The position numbers and the translations under genes are program-made. This document shows, piece by piece, positions 34,216-44,226 of a stretch of DNA of 64,000 nucleotides. The notes beneath the pieces were generated by a model. It saw only the letters and a program-made list of their open reading frames with translations, had not been told where the DNA came from and searched no databases. Each line of letters begins with the position of its first letter. Within the stretch, counting starts at the first letter, position 1. This stretch comes from an uncultured Myxococcales bacterium (GTDB lineage Bacteria > Myxococcota_A > UBA9042), in the NCBI GenBank assembly GCA_903842345.1, contig CAIMLR010000023.1, forward strand, positions 1 to 64,000. The letters run 5' to 3'.

Positions 34216-36660
34216 ATGACTTTTCGAATCGCGACTTTGCTGATGACCGTGACGATCGTCTCCGCCTGTGGCACGACGCCCGCGGCCACGATCGACGATG
34301 CCGCCGCTCAGGATGTCAGCACCACGGATACCGCCATTGGCACGGATGCCACGGCCACCACTGACGCCGAAGCGACGTGGCAGCCGGGTCGCAAGTGGCC
34401 AAACACACAAGAGACTGCCGCCAAGGGCGCGCTCTCCGCCGGCATCGCGCAGGGCTACCTGGATAGCCCGATCGGCGTCTCCATGGCCGGTTATGGCAAC
34501 CGCAATACCGGCTTGCACAGCACGTGGTGTGAGGCTTCCAAGGCCTCCCGCGGCTTCTGGGGCAAGATGACGATCAAGGCGATGGCGCTGCAAGTCGGCG
34601 CTGAACGGTTGGTTTTTGTAAAGTCGCCGCTGCTGACTTCCGAGTCCTTCCTGCTCGACGCGATCGTTGCGCAGCTGCAGACCAAGTACGGCTTGGACCT
34701 GCGCGGCCGCCTCGTGATGTCCGCGACGCACAGCCACCACGCGCCGGCGCGTTTCTGGCCGATTCCGCCGACGTTCGGCGGCGTGGGCTTGGACACTTTT
34801 GACGCCGAGCTGACCGCGCGCATGGCGGCCTCGTTCGCCGCCGTCATCAAGGCGTCGATTGACGACCTTGGGCCGGCCGAGTGGACCTGGGCGGCGTTTG
34901 AGGACTGGGACAAGCAGGACAAGGTCTATCGCGACCGCCGCCATGAAAACGATCCGCTGTGGGGCAAGGATCCGCGCCTGACGCTCCTCGCCGTGCGGCG
35001 GCCGGGCGGGCAAATGATGGCGTCGATTCTGAACTTTCCAGTGCACGGCACGGCCTTTGGCGACGACAATGACCTGCTGACGGAAGATGCGCCGGGCGCC
35101 GTGGAGAACAAGCTGGAGGAGGCGTGGTTTGCCCAGACGGGGCTGCCGCTGCAGGCGATGTTCATGCAGTGCGCGGGCGGTGACGCGTCGCCGTCGGGCG
35201 ATTCCCTGGGCCATCCGACGCCGGCGCGGCTGGAGAAGCTCGGCGAGGATGCGGCGCAGCTGATGATGCCGAAATTCAGCACGCTGAAATGGAAGTCTGA
35301 CATGGAGCTCGCGGTCCGCACGGTGCGCCTCGATTTTGCCCACGACGCGATGTACGCCTACCCGGACCTCGCGCACGAGTTCGACCAGGATGACGGCAAG
35401 CCGTACGCGGAAGGCGGATGGCAGTGCAAAGCGCAGGGCGTGGACGATGGCCAGAGCATGGCGGGTCATCCCAAATTGTGCATTGATCTCGAATTGTTCC
35501 TTGGCGCGCTGGACGTGCACTTCCCGTTTGGCGAGCTGAATCAGGTGCTGCTCTCGGCGGCGCGGCTGGACGATTTGGCGGTCATCACGCTGCCCGGCGA
35601 GCCGACCTACTCGCTGGTGCAGTACGCCCGCCAGAAGATTGAGGGCAAGACCGCGGGGATCGCGTCGCTGATGGTGGTTGGCTACAGCCAGGACTACTAC
35701 TTGTATCTGACGGCGCCGACCGACTGGATGCTCGGCGGCTACGAGTCGCAGATGAGCCTCTGGGGACCGGCGGCGGGGCAATACTTCGCCGACAACAGCT
35801 TGGCGCTGCTGGGCGACGTGCTCGCGGGCAACACGCAGCCGGCGTTCTGGGAGTCGTCGCCGACGCTGTCCAAGCCGGTCGACTTTGTGCCGCGCGCGGT
35901 GGAGAAGAGCGAAGACACCAACAAGGTGCTGATCGATTTTCCGGCTGAAGCGACGCGGACGATGAACCTGGAGTTTGCGTTTGGCGGCGGCGATTCCAAC
36001 CTCGGGCCGCCGACCGTTACGCTGCAGCGGCAGACGGGCGGCGTGTGGAGCGACGTGTCGTCCAAGAACGGCCACAAGGGTCTGGCGTACGACAACAGCC
36101 GCTACGAGATGCTGACGCTGTACGAGCCGATTCCCGAGGTGAAGTCGGACGTGCTGCCCAGCCGCAAGCACCACTGGCGCGTGCGGTGGCAGGTGCCGAT
36201 GGATTTGCCGCTGGGTACGTACCGGCTGTCGGCGACCGGGCTCGCGCAGGGAATGGATGGCAAGCAGGTCGCGGTCGCGGTGCAGTCCAAGCCGGTGAAG
36301 GTGTCGGCGGGGCTGACGACGTTCGCCGTCACGCGCACGGGCGGCAAGCTGCTGATTGTGATGCAGGGGCCGCCGACGGTTTACGCCGACGAGCCGGGCC
36401 AAACGTGGCCGCTCGCCGGCTGGCGCTTGCTGGATCGCAACGCGGCGCCGGACAAGTTCGGTACGGTCCGCGCCGTGCTGCATGCAGCCATCGTGGCCGG
36501 CGGGAAGACCACGGAAATCGACCTGCCGTTTGTGGAGGGCGACGATTCCAATCAGGTCGATTTGACGCCGCTTGGCCTCGCGACAGCGCCGCTGGACGTG
36601 TCGGTCGAACGCGTCGGCTCTGACGCGCCGTGGCCGACCTTCCATCTGGCCGCGCCGTAG
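34216..36660 (+). CDS. Neutral/alkaline ceramidase-family lipoprotein
   Basis: The 814-residue protein matches neutral ceramidases, which hydrolyse the amide bond of ceramide. The zinc and active-site region is visible as SATHSHHAPARFW (HSHH at 172-175), with the family landmarks GVSMAGYG near the N-terminus, FPVHGTAFG, QCAGGDASPSGD and a C-terminal beta-sandwich (~600-814). A lipoprotein signal (hydrophobic LLMTVTIVSAC) is followed by an Asp/Ala/Thr linker of the same style as the Cys-rich protein upstream. It is 90 bases downstream of that gene and likely displayed on the same surface. The true substrate may be another N-acyl lipid. Confidence 0.88.
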   Translation: MTFRIATLLMTVTIVSACGTTPAATIDDAAAQDVSTTDTAIGTDATATTDAEATWQPGRKWPNTQETAAKGALSAGIAQGYLDSPIGVSMAGYGNRNTGLHSTWCEASKASRGFWGKMTIKAMALQVGAERLVFVKSPLLTSESFLLDAIVAQLQTKYGLDLRGRLVMSATHSHHAPARFWPIPPTFGGVGLDTFDAELTARMAASFAAVIKASIDDLGPAEWTWAAFEDWDKQDKVYRDRRHENDPLWGKDPRLTLLAVRRPGGQMMASILNFPVHGTAFGDDNDLLTEDAPGAVENKLEEAWFAQTGLPLQAMFMQCAGGDASPSGDSLGHPTPARLEKLGEDAAQLMMPKFSTLKWKSDMELAVRTVRLDFAHDAMYAYPDLAHEFDQDDGKPYAEGGWQCKAQGVDDGQSMAGHPKLCIDLELFLGALDVHFPFGELNQVLLSAARLDDLAVITLPGEPTYSLVQYARQKIEGKTAGIASLMVVGYSQDYYLYLTAPTDWMLGGYESQMSLWGPAAGQYFADNSLALLGDVLAGNTQPAFWESSPTLSKPVDFVPRAVEKSEDTNKVLIDFPAEATRTMNLEFAFGGGDSNLGPPTVTLQRQTGGVWSDVSSKNGHKGLAYDNSRYEMLTLYEPIPEVKSDVLPSRKHHWRVRWQVPMDLPLGTYRLSATGLAQGMDGKQVAVAVQSKPVKVSAGLTTFAVTRTGGKLLIVMQGPPTVYADEPGQTWPLAGWRLLDRNAAPDKFGTVRAVLHAAIVAGGKTTEIDLPFVEGDDSNQVDLTPLGLATAPLDVSVERVGSDAPWPTFHLAAP

Positions 36661-36669
36661 GAGAAGCCC

Positions 36670-37212
36670 ATGCGTTTGCACGTCGGTGACAAAATCCCCG
36701 CGTTTCAGGTCACGGACACGGACGGGCAACTGCATTCACCGGATCGCTACAAGGGCGAGCTGCTGCTGCTGAGCTTCTTTCGCTACGCCGCCTGCCCGCT
36801 TTGCAACCTGCGCGTGCACGAGCTCGCCCGCTTGGCGCCGGTGCTCAAGCAGAAGGGCCTCCACATCCTCGCGTTCTTCGAGTCGGAGCCGGCGCGGGTC
36901 AAGGAGATTGTCGGCAAGCAGAAGCCGCCGTTCCCGCTCATCGGCGACCCGCAGCGCGTTGTGTACAAGAAGTACGGCGTGGAGTCGTCCTGGAAGGGCT
37001 TCACCCTGGGCGGCTTTTCGCCGCGGATCGTGCGCGCGCTGGCCAATGGCTTCCTGCCGGGGAAAATGGAAAACGACATCGCGCTCCTGCCCGCGGACTT
37101 CCTCGTGGGTCCCGACGGCCGGATCCTCGCCACGTACTACGCGACCGACATCGCCCACCACATGCCGCTTGAGACCATTGAAGGCCTGCTCCGCACGACT
37201 CCAGTGGCTTGA
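36670..37212 (+). CDS. AhpC/TSA-family peroxiredoxin-like protein
   Basis: The 180-residue thioredoxin-fold protein carries C42 and C45 in FFRYAACPLCNLRV, in place of the classical peroxiredoxin PxxxTxxC. This places it in the peroxiredoxin-like group with a CxxC that reduces peroxides or works as a thiol oxidoreductase. No signal peptide is seen. It starts nine bases after the ceramidase stop with AGGAG overlapping the junction, so it is probably in that operon. Confidence 0.85.
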   Translation: MRLHVGDKIPAFQVTDTDGQLHSPDRYKGELLLLSFFRYAACPLCNLRVHELARLAPVLKQKGLHILAFFESEPARVKEIVGKQKPPFPLIGDPQRVVYKKYGVESSWKGFTLGGFSPRIVRALANGFLPGKMENDIALLPADFLVGPDGRILATYYATDIAHHMPLETIEGLLRTTPVA

Positions 37213-37280
37213 CCGCGCTGCCGGTGGCGCGCAATCTGACGCTGCACGGCACGCCGCCGTGATTGCCCGTGCCTGGCGCC

Positions 37281-38060
37281 ATGCTCAAGACTCTTCGCTT
37301 CCTTTCTCGCCCGTCGGCGCTGCTGCGCTTGCTGCTGATTGGCCAGTGCTTTTTTGCCGTTGTCGCGCTGGCCGCGCCGCCTTTTGAGTGGCTGGACATC
37401 CGCCGCAAGGGTGCGGACGCCATCGCCGAACTGGCGCGTCAGCGCACGGCGGTCAAGCCGTGGCAGCGGGTGTACAAGGCGCAAGTGCCAACCGGCCATC
37501 CGCTGGCCGGGCTGCAGATCGCCGTTGCGCGCGGCTTTGCCGGTCGCCCGCAGCTCCTCGTGCGCGTCGCAGCAGGGCCGGCGCAGCTGGTGGGAACGGG
37601 CGTGGTCATCGACGGCGCCAAGGCGTGGGTGCGCGTCGTGGGCGAGAAGGCCAAGCCGCTGCCGCAAGAGACGCTGTTCCGCGCGCAGCCGCTGCTGGAC
37701 GTGCCGTGGATCCTGTTCTGCGCGCTGGAGTGGGGGCCGCAGTATACGCCGACCATCGAGGGCGAGTTCGATCAGGTGGCCGTGCTCCGCCTGACGCCGC
37801 GGTATGAACTTGGCGTGACGGCGCGGGCGGCAAAGGTCTCCGTGTCCAAGATCTTTGGCTATCTGATCGCGTCCGCCATCAACGACGGCAAGGGCAACAA
37901 GCTCGGCGAAGTCGATTGGCAGGCGTTTGACGCGGCGGGCCTGCCCGGCGAGTTCCTGCTCCGCGGCCCGGGCGACAACGCGCCGATGCTGCGGTTCGTG
38001 GCGGAAGGCCCAACGACGCCGCCGGCCAAGAACGCCTTCACGGCGGGCGCGCTCAAGTAG
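37281..38060 (+). CDS. Exported LolA-like hypothetical protein
   Basis: The 259-residue protein has a clear cleavable signal peptide (basic start, hydrophobic FFAVVALAA, cut near ALAAP). The mature part is beta-rich and includes LLVRVAAGPAQLVGTGVVIDGAKAWVRV, which recalls the LolA-like outer-membrane lipoprotein-sorting fold (PF17131 group), but the match is weak and I would not assign lipid transport. It follows the peroxiredoxin by 68 bases and may be the last gene of that operon. Confidence 0.6.
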   Translation: MLKTLRFLSRPSALLRLLLIGQCFFAVVALAAPPFEWLDIRRKGADAIAELARQRTAVKPWQRVYKAQVPTGHPLAGLQIAVARGFAGRPQLLVRVAAGPAQLVGTGVVIDGAKAWVRVVGEKAKPLPQETLFRAQPLLDVPWILFCALEWGPQYTPTIEGEFDQVAVLRLTPRYELGVTARAAKVSVSKIFGYLIASAINDGKGNKLGEVDWQAFDAAGLPGEFLLRGPGDNAPMLRFVAEGPTTPPAKNAFTAGALK

Positions 38061-38069
38061 CCGCGGAAT

Positions 38070-39881
38070 TCAGGGCCGACCGAACCAGCGGCCCACTTCT
38101 GACCAATTGGCGCGAAACACCACTGGCCGTCCGTGTGGGCAATACGCAGACAGATCAACGCCTTCCATCTCGCGCAGCAGCCGCTGCACGTCGTCCGGCA
38201 TCATCGTGTCGCCCGCGCGCCAGGCCGCGTGACACGCCAGCGTCGCCGCCGCCCGCTCCAGCGTCTCCAGCGTCCCGGCGCCACGCCCGCCTTGCGTGAG
38301 CGACACCGCCAGCGCGCGCACTTCCGCGGCCACGTCGCGGTCGCGCAGGATCGCCGGTTGCGCGCGCACCCGCACCGCGCGTTGCCCCGCCGCCTCGATC
38401 ACAAAGCCCAGCGGCGCCAGCAGTTCCGCCGCCTCATCGAGCGCCGCCACTTCCACCGGAATCAGCGGAATTGTCTGCGGAATCAGCAGCTGCTGCATGG
38501 CGTAGCCGCTCGTCCGCGCCCGCTGGACAAACTGTTCAAACAGCACGCGTTCGTGCGCCGCGTGCTGGTCAATCAGCACAAACGCATCGGCCGTCTCGCA
38601 GACCAGAAAACACTTGCCGATTTGGCCCACGTAGCGCAGCCCGGAGTACGTCGTCGCCTCCGGCTGGGCCTCGGGGAGCGGCGGCTGGCCGCTGTCGGCC
38701 ACGCCGCTGAAAGACGGCTGCGTCGGTCGGTAGGGCTGGACCGCTGACGGGCGCCACGCCGAGGGCAGTTGTTCGCGCATCGGCTGCCACGTCGCCACGT
38801 CGCGCGGCGTCGTCGGCGTTCCCGGCGGGACCGGCAACCGCTCCGCCAACGGCTCCTTCACCCACGGCGTCCCCGCGAGCATCCCGCGAATCGCCCGCAC
38901 CACCGAGGCAAAAACCGCCTGGCTCTGCACGAACCGCACTTCCGTCTTGGCTGGGTGCACGTTGACGTCGACCGTCCCCTCGGGGCAGTCCACCGCGAGC
39001 ACGCCAATCGGGTACCGGCCGCGCTCCAGCAGCGTTCCGTACGCTGAAATCACCGCATGTTGCAGCGTGCGATCCGCGACGTGGCGGCCATTGACCAGCA
39101 GCGTCAATTGTCCCGGTCCGCCGTGGTGCAGCCCCGGCTCGCTCAGCAGCCCGCGGACCTGGTATTCGTAGTCGTCCGCCAGCGGATACAGCCGCGCCGC
39201 GACGTTGGCGCCCAGGACCGCGTGCGTGCGCCGCATCAGGTCCGGATCGGCAGGGTAGTCGGCGACCTTGCGATCGTTGTGGTGCACGGTCAGGTGCAGG
39301 TCCGGCCGCGCCAGCGCCAGCGCGTCGACAAACCGCAAGATCTGGCCCAGTTCCGTCGCCGCGGTGCGCAGGAATTTCTGCCGCGCCGGCACGTTGAAAA
39401 ACAGGTCCGCGACTTGAATGTCGGTTCCCACCGGGCAGCCCGCCGGCTCCTCACGCAGCGCGACCGCGCCGCCGCCCGTCAGCCGCACGCCCACGTCCAT
39501 GTCCGCGCGCCGCGACGTCAGCGTCACGTTCGCCACCGCGAGGATCGATGCCAGCGCCTCACCGCGAAAGCCGAACGTCGCGATGCCCATCAGCTCTTCC
39601 GCCGTGCGCAGCTTGGACGTCGCATGGCGGAGAAACGCCAGCTTGGCCGACGCGCCATCCAGGCCGTAGCCGTTGTCGATGACCTGCACCAGCGTGCGGC
39701 CACCTTCCTTCAGGCGAATCTGGATGTAGTTCGCGCCGGCATCGAGGCTGTTTTCAACAAGCTCCTTGATGACCGACGCCGGGCGCTCCACCACCTCGCC
39801 CGCGGCGATCTGGTTGGCGACAAGCGGGTCCAATAGCTCGATTTTGCGCTGCGGCGGCAGCTCGTCAGGGTGGCGCGTCAT
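38070..39881 (-). CDS. mutL: DNA mismatch repair protein MutL (endonuclease type)
   Basis: The ~603-residue protein has the GHKL ATPase motifs IAAGEVVERPASVIKELVENSLDAGA, DNGYGL, RHATSK and GFRGEAL. A Pro-rich linker follows at about 345-415, then a C-terminal domain with the nicking-endonuclease motif DQHAAHERVLFEQF plus ACHAAWRAGD and CPHGRPV. MutL of this type nicks the daughter strand itself, as expected in organisms without MutH. The start may be ATG 39881 or six codons earlier at 39899. It is divergent from psuG with about 50 bases between; no mutS is in the window. Confidence 0.95.
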   Translation of the reverse strand: MTRHPDELPPQRKIELLDPLVANQIAAGEVVERPASVIKELVENSLDAGANYIQIRLKEGGRTLVQVIDNGYGLDGASAKLAFLRHATSKLRTAEELMGIATFGFRGEALASILAVANVTLTSRRADMDVGVRLTGGGAVALREEPAGCPVGTDIQVADLFFNVPARQKFLRTAATELGQILRFVDALALARPDLHLTVHHNDRKVADYPADPDLMRRTHAVLGANVAARLYPLADDYEYQVRGLLSEPGLHHGGPGQLTLLVNGRHVADRTLQHAVISAYGTLLERGRYPIGVLAVDCPEGTVDVNVHPAKTEVRFVQSQAVFASVVRAIRGMLAGTPWVKEPLAERLPVPPGTPTTPRDVATWQPMREQLPSAWRPSAVQPYRPTQPSFSGVADSGQPPLPEAQPEATTYSGLRYVGQIGKCFLVCETADAFVLIDQHAAHERVLFEQFVQRARTSGYAMQQLLIPQTIPLIPVEVAALDEAAELLAPLGFVIEAAGQRAVRVRAQPAILRDRDVAAEVRALAVSLTQGGRGAGTLETLERAAATLACHAAWRAGDTMMPDDVQRLLREMEGVDLSAYCPHGRPVVFRANWSEVGRWFGRP

Positions 39882-39932
39882 GGGTGACGAGGGTAGCATG
39901 GTTGGCCTTCAATCCGCGAGCCACGACACGCC

Positions 39933-40850
39933 ATGCCGCATCCGTACCTCGACATTCAGCCTGAAGTGGCCCAAGCCCTGGCGCGCAACAAGCCCGTCGT
40001 GGCGCTGGAATCGACCATCATCGCCCACGGGATGCCGTACCCCCAGAACGTGCAGACGGCGCTGCGGGTGGAGGCCGAAGTGCGGGCGCACGGCGCGGTG
40101 CCGGCGACGATTGCGGTGCTCAACGGCCGGCTCAAGGCCGGGCTGACGGCGGCGGAGATCGCGGAGTTGGGGCAGGCGGGGCCCAAGGTCGTCAAAGCCA
40201 GCCGCCGCGATCTGCCGATGCTGGTGGCGACGCGCGCGACGGGCGCGACGACGGTGGCGGGGACGATGATCATCGCCGCGCTGGCGGGGATTCGCGTGTT
40301 CGCAACGGGTGGGCTGGGCGGCGTGCACCGCGGTGCTGAGCAAACCATGGACATCTCCGCTGACTTGCCGGAGCTGGCGCAGACGCCCGTGGCGGTGGTG
40401 TGCGCGGGCGCCAAGTCGATCCTCGACCTCCCGCTGACGCTGGAGTATTTGGAGACGCACGGCGTGCCGGTGTTGGGTTTCCAGACGGACGTCTTTCCCG
40501 CGTTCTTCACCCGGGACAGCGGGCTGCCGGTGGATTGCCGCTGCGATACGCCCGCGCAACTGGCGGCGATCCTGCGGGCGCGCTGGGGGCTGGGTCATGG
40601 CGGCGTCGTCGTGGCCAATCCGATTCCGCAGGCGCTGGCGATGCCGCGCGCGGTCATCGATGCCGCGACGGATCAGGCGCTGGCGGAAGCGCGCGCGCAG
40701 GGAATTGTCGGCAAGGCGGTGACGCCGTTCCTGTTGGCGCGGGTGAACGCGTTGACGGGCGGCGACAGTCTGGCGGCGAATATCGGTCTGGTGCTGAACA
40801 ACGCCGCACTGGCGGCGGCGATCGCGACCGCGCTCAGTCCCGCGGCTTGA
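39933..40850 (+). CDS. psuG: Pseudouridine-5'-phosphate glycosidase
   Basis: The 305-residue enzyme reversibly splits pseudouridine 5'-phosphate to uracil and ribose 5-phosphate. Family motifs are VALESTIIAHGMPYP at the start, PATIAVLNGRLKAGL, KASRRDLP with catalytic Lys, TGGLGGVHRGAE, and VCAGAKSILD. Full length matches PsuG/IndA. No pseudouridine kinase gene (psuK) adjoins it, which is unusual but not unique. Its 3' end overlaps the convergent TPR/HEAT gene by 17 bases. Confidence 0.95.
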   Translation: MPHPYLDIQPEVAQALARNKPVVALESTIIAHGMPYPQNVQTALRVEAEVRAHGAVPATIAVLNGRLKAGLTAAEIAELGQAGPKVVKASRRDLPMLVATRATGATTVAGTMIIAALAGIRVFATGGLGGVHRGAEQTMDISADLPELAQTPVAVVCAGAKSILDLPLTLEYLETHGVPVLGFQTDVFPAFFTRDSGLPVDCRCDTPAQLAAILRARWGLGHGGVVVANPIPQALAMPRAVIDAATDQALAEARAQGIVGKAVTPFLLARVNALTGGDSLAANIGLVLNNAALAAAIATALSPAA

Positions 40851-43800
40851 CGGCGCAGACCTGCCGGACCAGCGGCCCCGCGAGGTTCTTGCCGGCTGGC
40901 GTCGTCCACGTGGCACACCAGCCCTGCTGCCACGCCGCGCCCACGCCTTCCGCCAGTCGGTCCTGCGCGGCGCGCGCCAGCTCGCCGTCCACTTGCAGCA
41001 GCGCCTTGGTCAGCGCGGCATCGTCGTCGCTCAACCACGGCAGCAGCGTCGCCCGCAGCACGCGGTTCTTCATGTCGCGCCCGGTATCGCCATCGGCAGG
41101 CCGCAGCTCCGGCACGACGAGCGCGGGTCGGTTCGCCGCCGCCAACAGCCGCACCGCCATTTGCCGCAGCGGCCGATCCGGCGACTCCAGGGCGACCTGC
41201 CAAATCTCCAGCGTCGCGCGCATCTGCCCGGCCGCCGCCAGCGCCCACAGCGCCGCGACCTGCCGCGGAAAATCGCCGGTGCCCGTGCGCAGCGGGCTGA
41301 ACAGCAGCAGCTTGTCCACGGCGTCACGCGCGCTCGGCTCCTCGCCGGAACGACCCGCCAGTGTGCCCAGGGCCAACAGCGCGTACGGCGTCGCTTCCCG
41401 GCGGCTCGCCACCAGCACGTCGCTCAGCCGCGCCAGCGCCGGATTGGGCCCCGCCAGCCGGCCCAGTGCGAGGACCGCCAGCATCTCGCCGCGGTGAATC
41501 ATCTCATCCAGCGGCCGCTCAACACCGGGCGCCGCGGGCAACTGCAGGAGCGCCGCGAGCTGGGCGTTGCGCACCTCCTCGTCGGGATCCATGCCGCCAT
41601 CCACCCGCACGTCGTGGCCATCCATCACCGCGACGATCAGCTTGGTCGCCTCGTCCGAGCCCGACGCGCCCAGCAGCAACGTCACGTCCCGCCGCAGCGC
41701 CGGATTCGTCGCGGCCAGCAACTGCTTGGCGATCGCCAGCGGAATGCTCCGGTGCAGCTCCGCGAGCTGCCGCAGCGCCTTGACCTGCAGCGCCAGATCA
41801 CCGCTCGACAGCGCGTCACCCACGCCTGACGCCACCGGCTCCGGCCCCGTGTGCCCCAACGCATGCTCCAGCGGCAGCGTGCGCAGCCACAGGTCGTAGC
41901 CGGTCATCCGCAGCCGCTCCACGAGCTCACGCCGCGCGTGCTGCGGCACAATCGTGTCCAGCCACCGCACCAGCTCGCCCAGCCGACCCGCGCCCAGCGC
42001 CACCGCCAGCAGCCGCTGACCCGCCGCGTCGATTTCATCGCCGTCCGTAGCCCGCGCCACGATTTCGCGCAGCGCCTTGTCCTCGTCGTCGATCGCGCCT
42101 GCCAGCCGGAACAGCGTCGCCAGCCGACCCACCGCCCGTGTATCGCGCGTGTTCTGCTGCGCGGCCCACCGGAAGAGCGCCGTCGCGCCCGCGTTGTCGC
42201 CCAGCCGCAGGTGCAAATCGCCCAGCCGCATCAGCACGGACGTCTGCGGCGCTTCGTCGCTCGCCAGCAGCAGCCCTTCCAGGCGCTTGGCCAGCGCGGA
42301 ATCGCTCCGCGCCAGCGCCATCTCGACCGCTTGCGCCACCAGCGGCGTCGCCGCGTCGCGGTCCCGCTTGGCCAGCAGTTCAACCGCCGGCAGCGCCTCG
42401 TTCAGCTTGCCGCGGGTCAGCAGCCCCGTCGCGACCGCCAGCGCAATCTCGTCGTCGTCGGGATACGCCTGCCGTCCGCGCTCTGCCGTCTTCTGCCAGT
42501 CCGCGTCGGAGAGCACATCGCGGCCGTCATCGAGCTGCAACTGCAGATCCAGCCACAGCAGCACTTCCGCGCGCGTCGCCTTCCCCGCCTCGATCTTCGT
42601 CCGCGCGTGCGCCGCAGTCTCCGCCAGCTGCGACGTGCGCCGCAAAAGCGCGGACAGCGCCAGCCGCGCCTCCATCGCCCGCTGCCGGTCGGCCATCTCC
42701 GGCACCGCGGGCAGCTGCGTCAGCTCGGTCCAGTGGCCGATGGCGTCCTGCGCGTGGCCCTCGCGCTCGTCCAGCATCGCCAGCAGGCGGGTCGCGCGCG
42801 GATCGCCCGGCTTCCTGGCGCTCAGCGTCTGCACAAGCTTGCGCGCGGCGACAAAGCGGTTGTGGTTCATCAGGATCGCGGCCGACTTCGCCAGCCCCGC
42901 CCACTCGTCCGCTGGCGGTTTCTGCAGCCGCGCCAGGAGCGCCAGCACCGGCTCATCGGAGCGATTGGCCTGATTGTCCAGGCGGGACAACAGCCACTCC
43001 GCGTAGGCCTCCACGTACTGCGATTCGCGCGGCGCCGCCGCCAGCAGCTGCTCGTACAGCGCCTGAACCCGGCTGGGCGCCTCGCCGCTCCGCTGCTCGC
43101 GGTCGATCAGCGCTTCCAGCAGGACGTCGTTTTGCGGATGCTTGCGCGCCAGCTCGTCGATGAGCGTGCGCGCCGCTTCGATGTCCCGCGCGGCGATGTG
43201 CGCGTCCAGCACGCCGAGCCACGGCATCGGATCCGCGGGCGCCAATCGCACGACTTCCGCCACGATTTTAGCCAGTTCCTCGCGCCGACCGAGCCGCACC
43301 AGCAGCGCCTGATACGCCGCCTGCAGCGCCCGATGACCGGGAAAGCTCCGCCAGGCGCGCGCCAGCTCATCGGCCCCACCGTCCGCATCGCCTTGTTCTT
43401 CCAGCAGCTGCGCCGCAAGCACCGCCGCGTCCGGGTCATGCATCGCGCGCAGCCGGTCAATCGTCTCACCCGTCGAGCCATCCAGCCGCGACAGGACCAC
43501 CAGCCGTTCCAGCGCCGCGCGCCGCTTGCCGACCGCCAGCCTCGCGATCGCCGCGTCCAGCACCTCGCGCGCCTTTGTCACGTCGCCCGCCGCCAGCAGG
43601 GCGTCGAGATAGCCTTCCTGCAGACCGCCGCGGCCCTGTGCGCCCTTGGCCAGCCGCTGCCAAATCCGCAACTGCACGGGATAGTCGTTGCCGCTGCCCA
43701 GCGCCGTCGCCGCGTCCGTCAGGACGTCCCGGCTCACTTTGGGCGAATCGGCCATCGCCTCGGCGATCCGCACCGCTTCCGCCATTTCCCGCGCGGCGAC

Positions 43801-44031
43801 GAGGCGCTTGAGCGCCATGAGCGCCATCTTCGGCTTGACGACGAGCTTGCCGTCGACGACCGCCGTGATGGCCGCCACATCGGGCGTCCTGCCCGCGGCT
43901 TTGTGTGACTTGCCGGCGCGATGGCCGCCCGGATGCGCCGCGGGCTTGGTCGTTTTGCGCGCGCTCCACGCCTGCGCGGGCACGGGCGCCGCGAGCACAA
44001 CCAACAGCCAGAGAATCCAGAAACGCCGCAT
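40834..44031 (-). CDS. Exported TPR/HEAT-repeat protein
   Basis: The 1065-residue protein has a signal peptide (MRRFWILWLLVVLAAPVPAQA) and a basic linker. Most of the rest is helical: TPR-like repeats through about residue 700 and HEAT-like repeats near the C-terminus (LAIAKQLLAATNPALRRDVTLLLGASGSDEATKLIVAVMD and similar). Proteins like this usually scaffold envelope complexes. No enzyme motif is seen and no specific function can be given. Its ATG is preceded by GGGGGAAGAAG. It is divergent from the radical SAM gene at 44227. Confidence 0.7.
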   Translation of the reverse strand: MRRFWILWLLVVLAAPVPAQAWSARKTTKPAAHPGGHRAGKSHKAAGRTPDVAAITAVVDGKLVVKPKMALMALKRLVAAREMAEAVRIAEAMADSPKVSRDVLTDAATALGSGNDYPVQLRIWQRLAKGAQGRGGLQEGYLDALLAAGDVTKAREVLDAAIARLAVGKRRAALERLVVLSRLDGSTGETIDRLRAMHDPDAAVLAAQLLEEQGDADGGADELARAWRSFPGHRALQAAYQALLVRLGRREELAKIVAEVVRLAPADPMPWLGVLDAHIAARDIEAARTLIDELARKHPQNDVLLEALIDREQRSGEAPSRVQALYEQLLAAAPRESQYVEAYAEWLLSRLDNQANRSDEPVLALLARLQKPPADEWAGLAKSAAILMNHNRFVAARKLVQTLSARKPGDPRATRLLAMLDEREGHAQDAIGHWTELTQLPAVPEMADRQRAMEARLALSALLRRTSQLAETAAHARTKIEAGKATRAEVLLWLDLQLQLDDGRDVLSDADWQKTAERGRQAYPDDDEIALAVATGLLTRGKLNEALPAVELLAKRDRDAATPLVAQAVEMALARSDSALAKRLEGLLLASDEAPQTSVLMRLGDLHLRLGDNAGATALFRWAAQQNTRDTRAVGRLATLFRLAGAIDDEDKALREIVARATDGDEIDAAGQRLLAVALGAGRLGELVRWLDTIVPQHARRELVERLRMTGYDLWLRTLPLEHALGHTGPEPVASGVGDALSSGDLALQVKALRQLAELHRSIPLAIAKQLLAATNPALRRDVTLLLGASGSDEATKLIVAVMDGHDVRVDGGMDPDEEVRNAQLAALLQLPAAPGVERPLDEMIHRGEMLAVLALGRLAGPNPALARLSDVLVASRREATPYALLALGTLAGRSGEEPSARDAVDKLLLFSPLRTGTGDFPRQVAALWALAAAGQMRATLEIWQVALESPDRPLRQMAVRLLAAANRPALVVPELRPADGDTGRDMKNRVLRATLLPWLSDDDAALTKALLQVDGELARAAQDRLAEGVGAAWQQGWCATWTTPAGKNLAGPLVRQVCAVKPRD

Positions 44032-44226
44032 CGTGGTCTTCTTCCCCCGCAGACAGCGTAGGGGGCGCAGCTACAGCACACAAGTCTGGGCAAAAAATCC
44101 CCGCAGCCACAGGAACTTGCCCGGTGTGGCTTGCCGCCGCGGTTGCCGCGCACGATACTGACTCAGCCACGCCGACCTGACTTGCAGGTCCGCCCCCGCG
44201 TGCAGACTCAGGCTCCCGAGGCTAAC

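Noticed and set aside
30979-36735. A 1918-codon open frame antisense to the Cys-rich lipoprotein and ceramidase genes
   Set aside because: It mirrors the repetitive, GC-rich coding strand, is rich in Arg/Ala/Gly without domains, and covers two clear genes with signal peptides.
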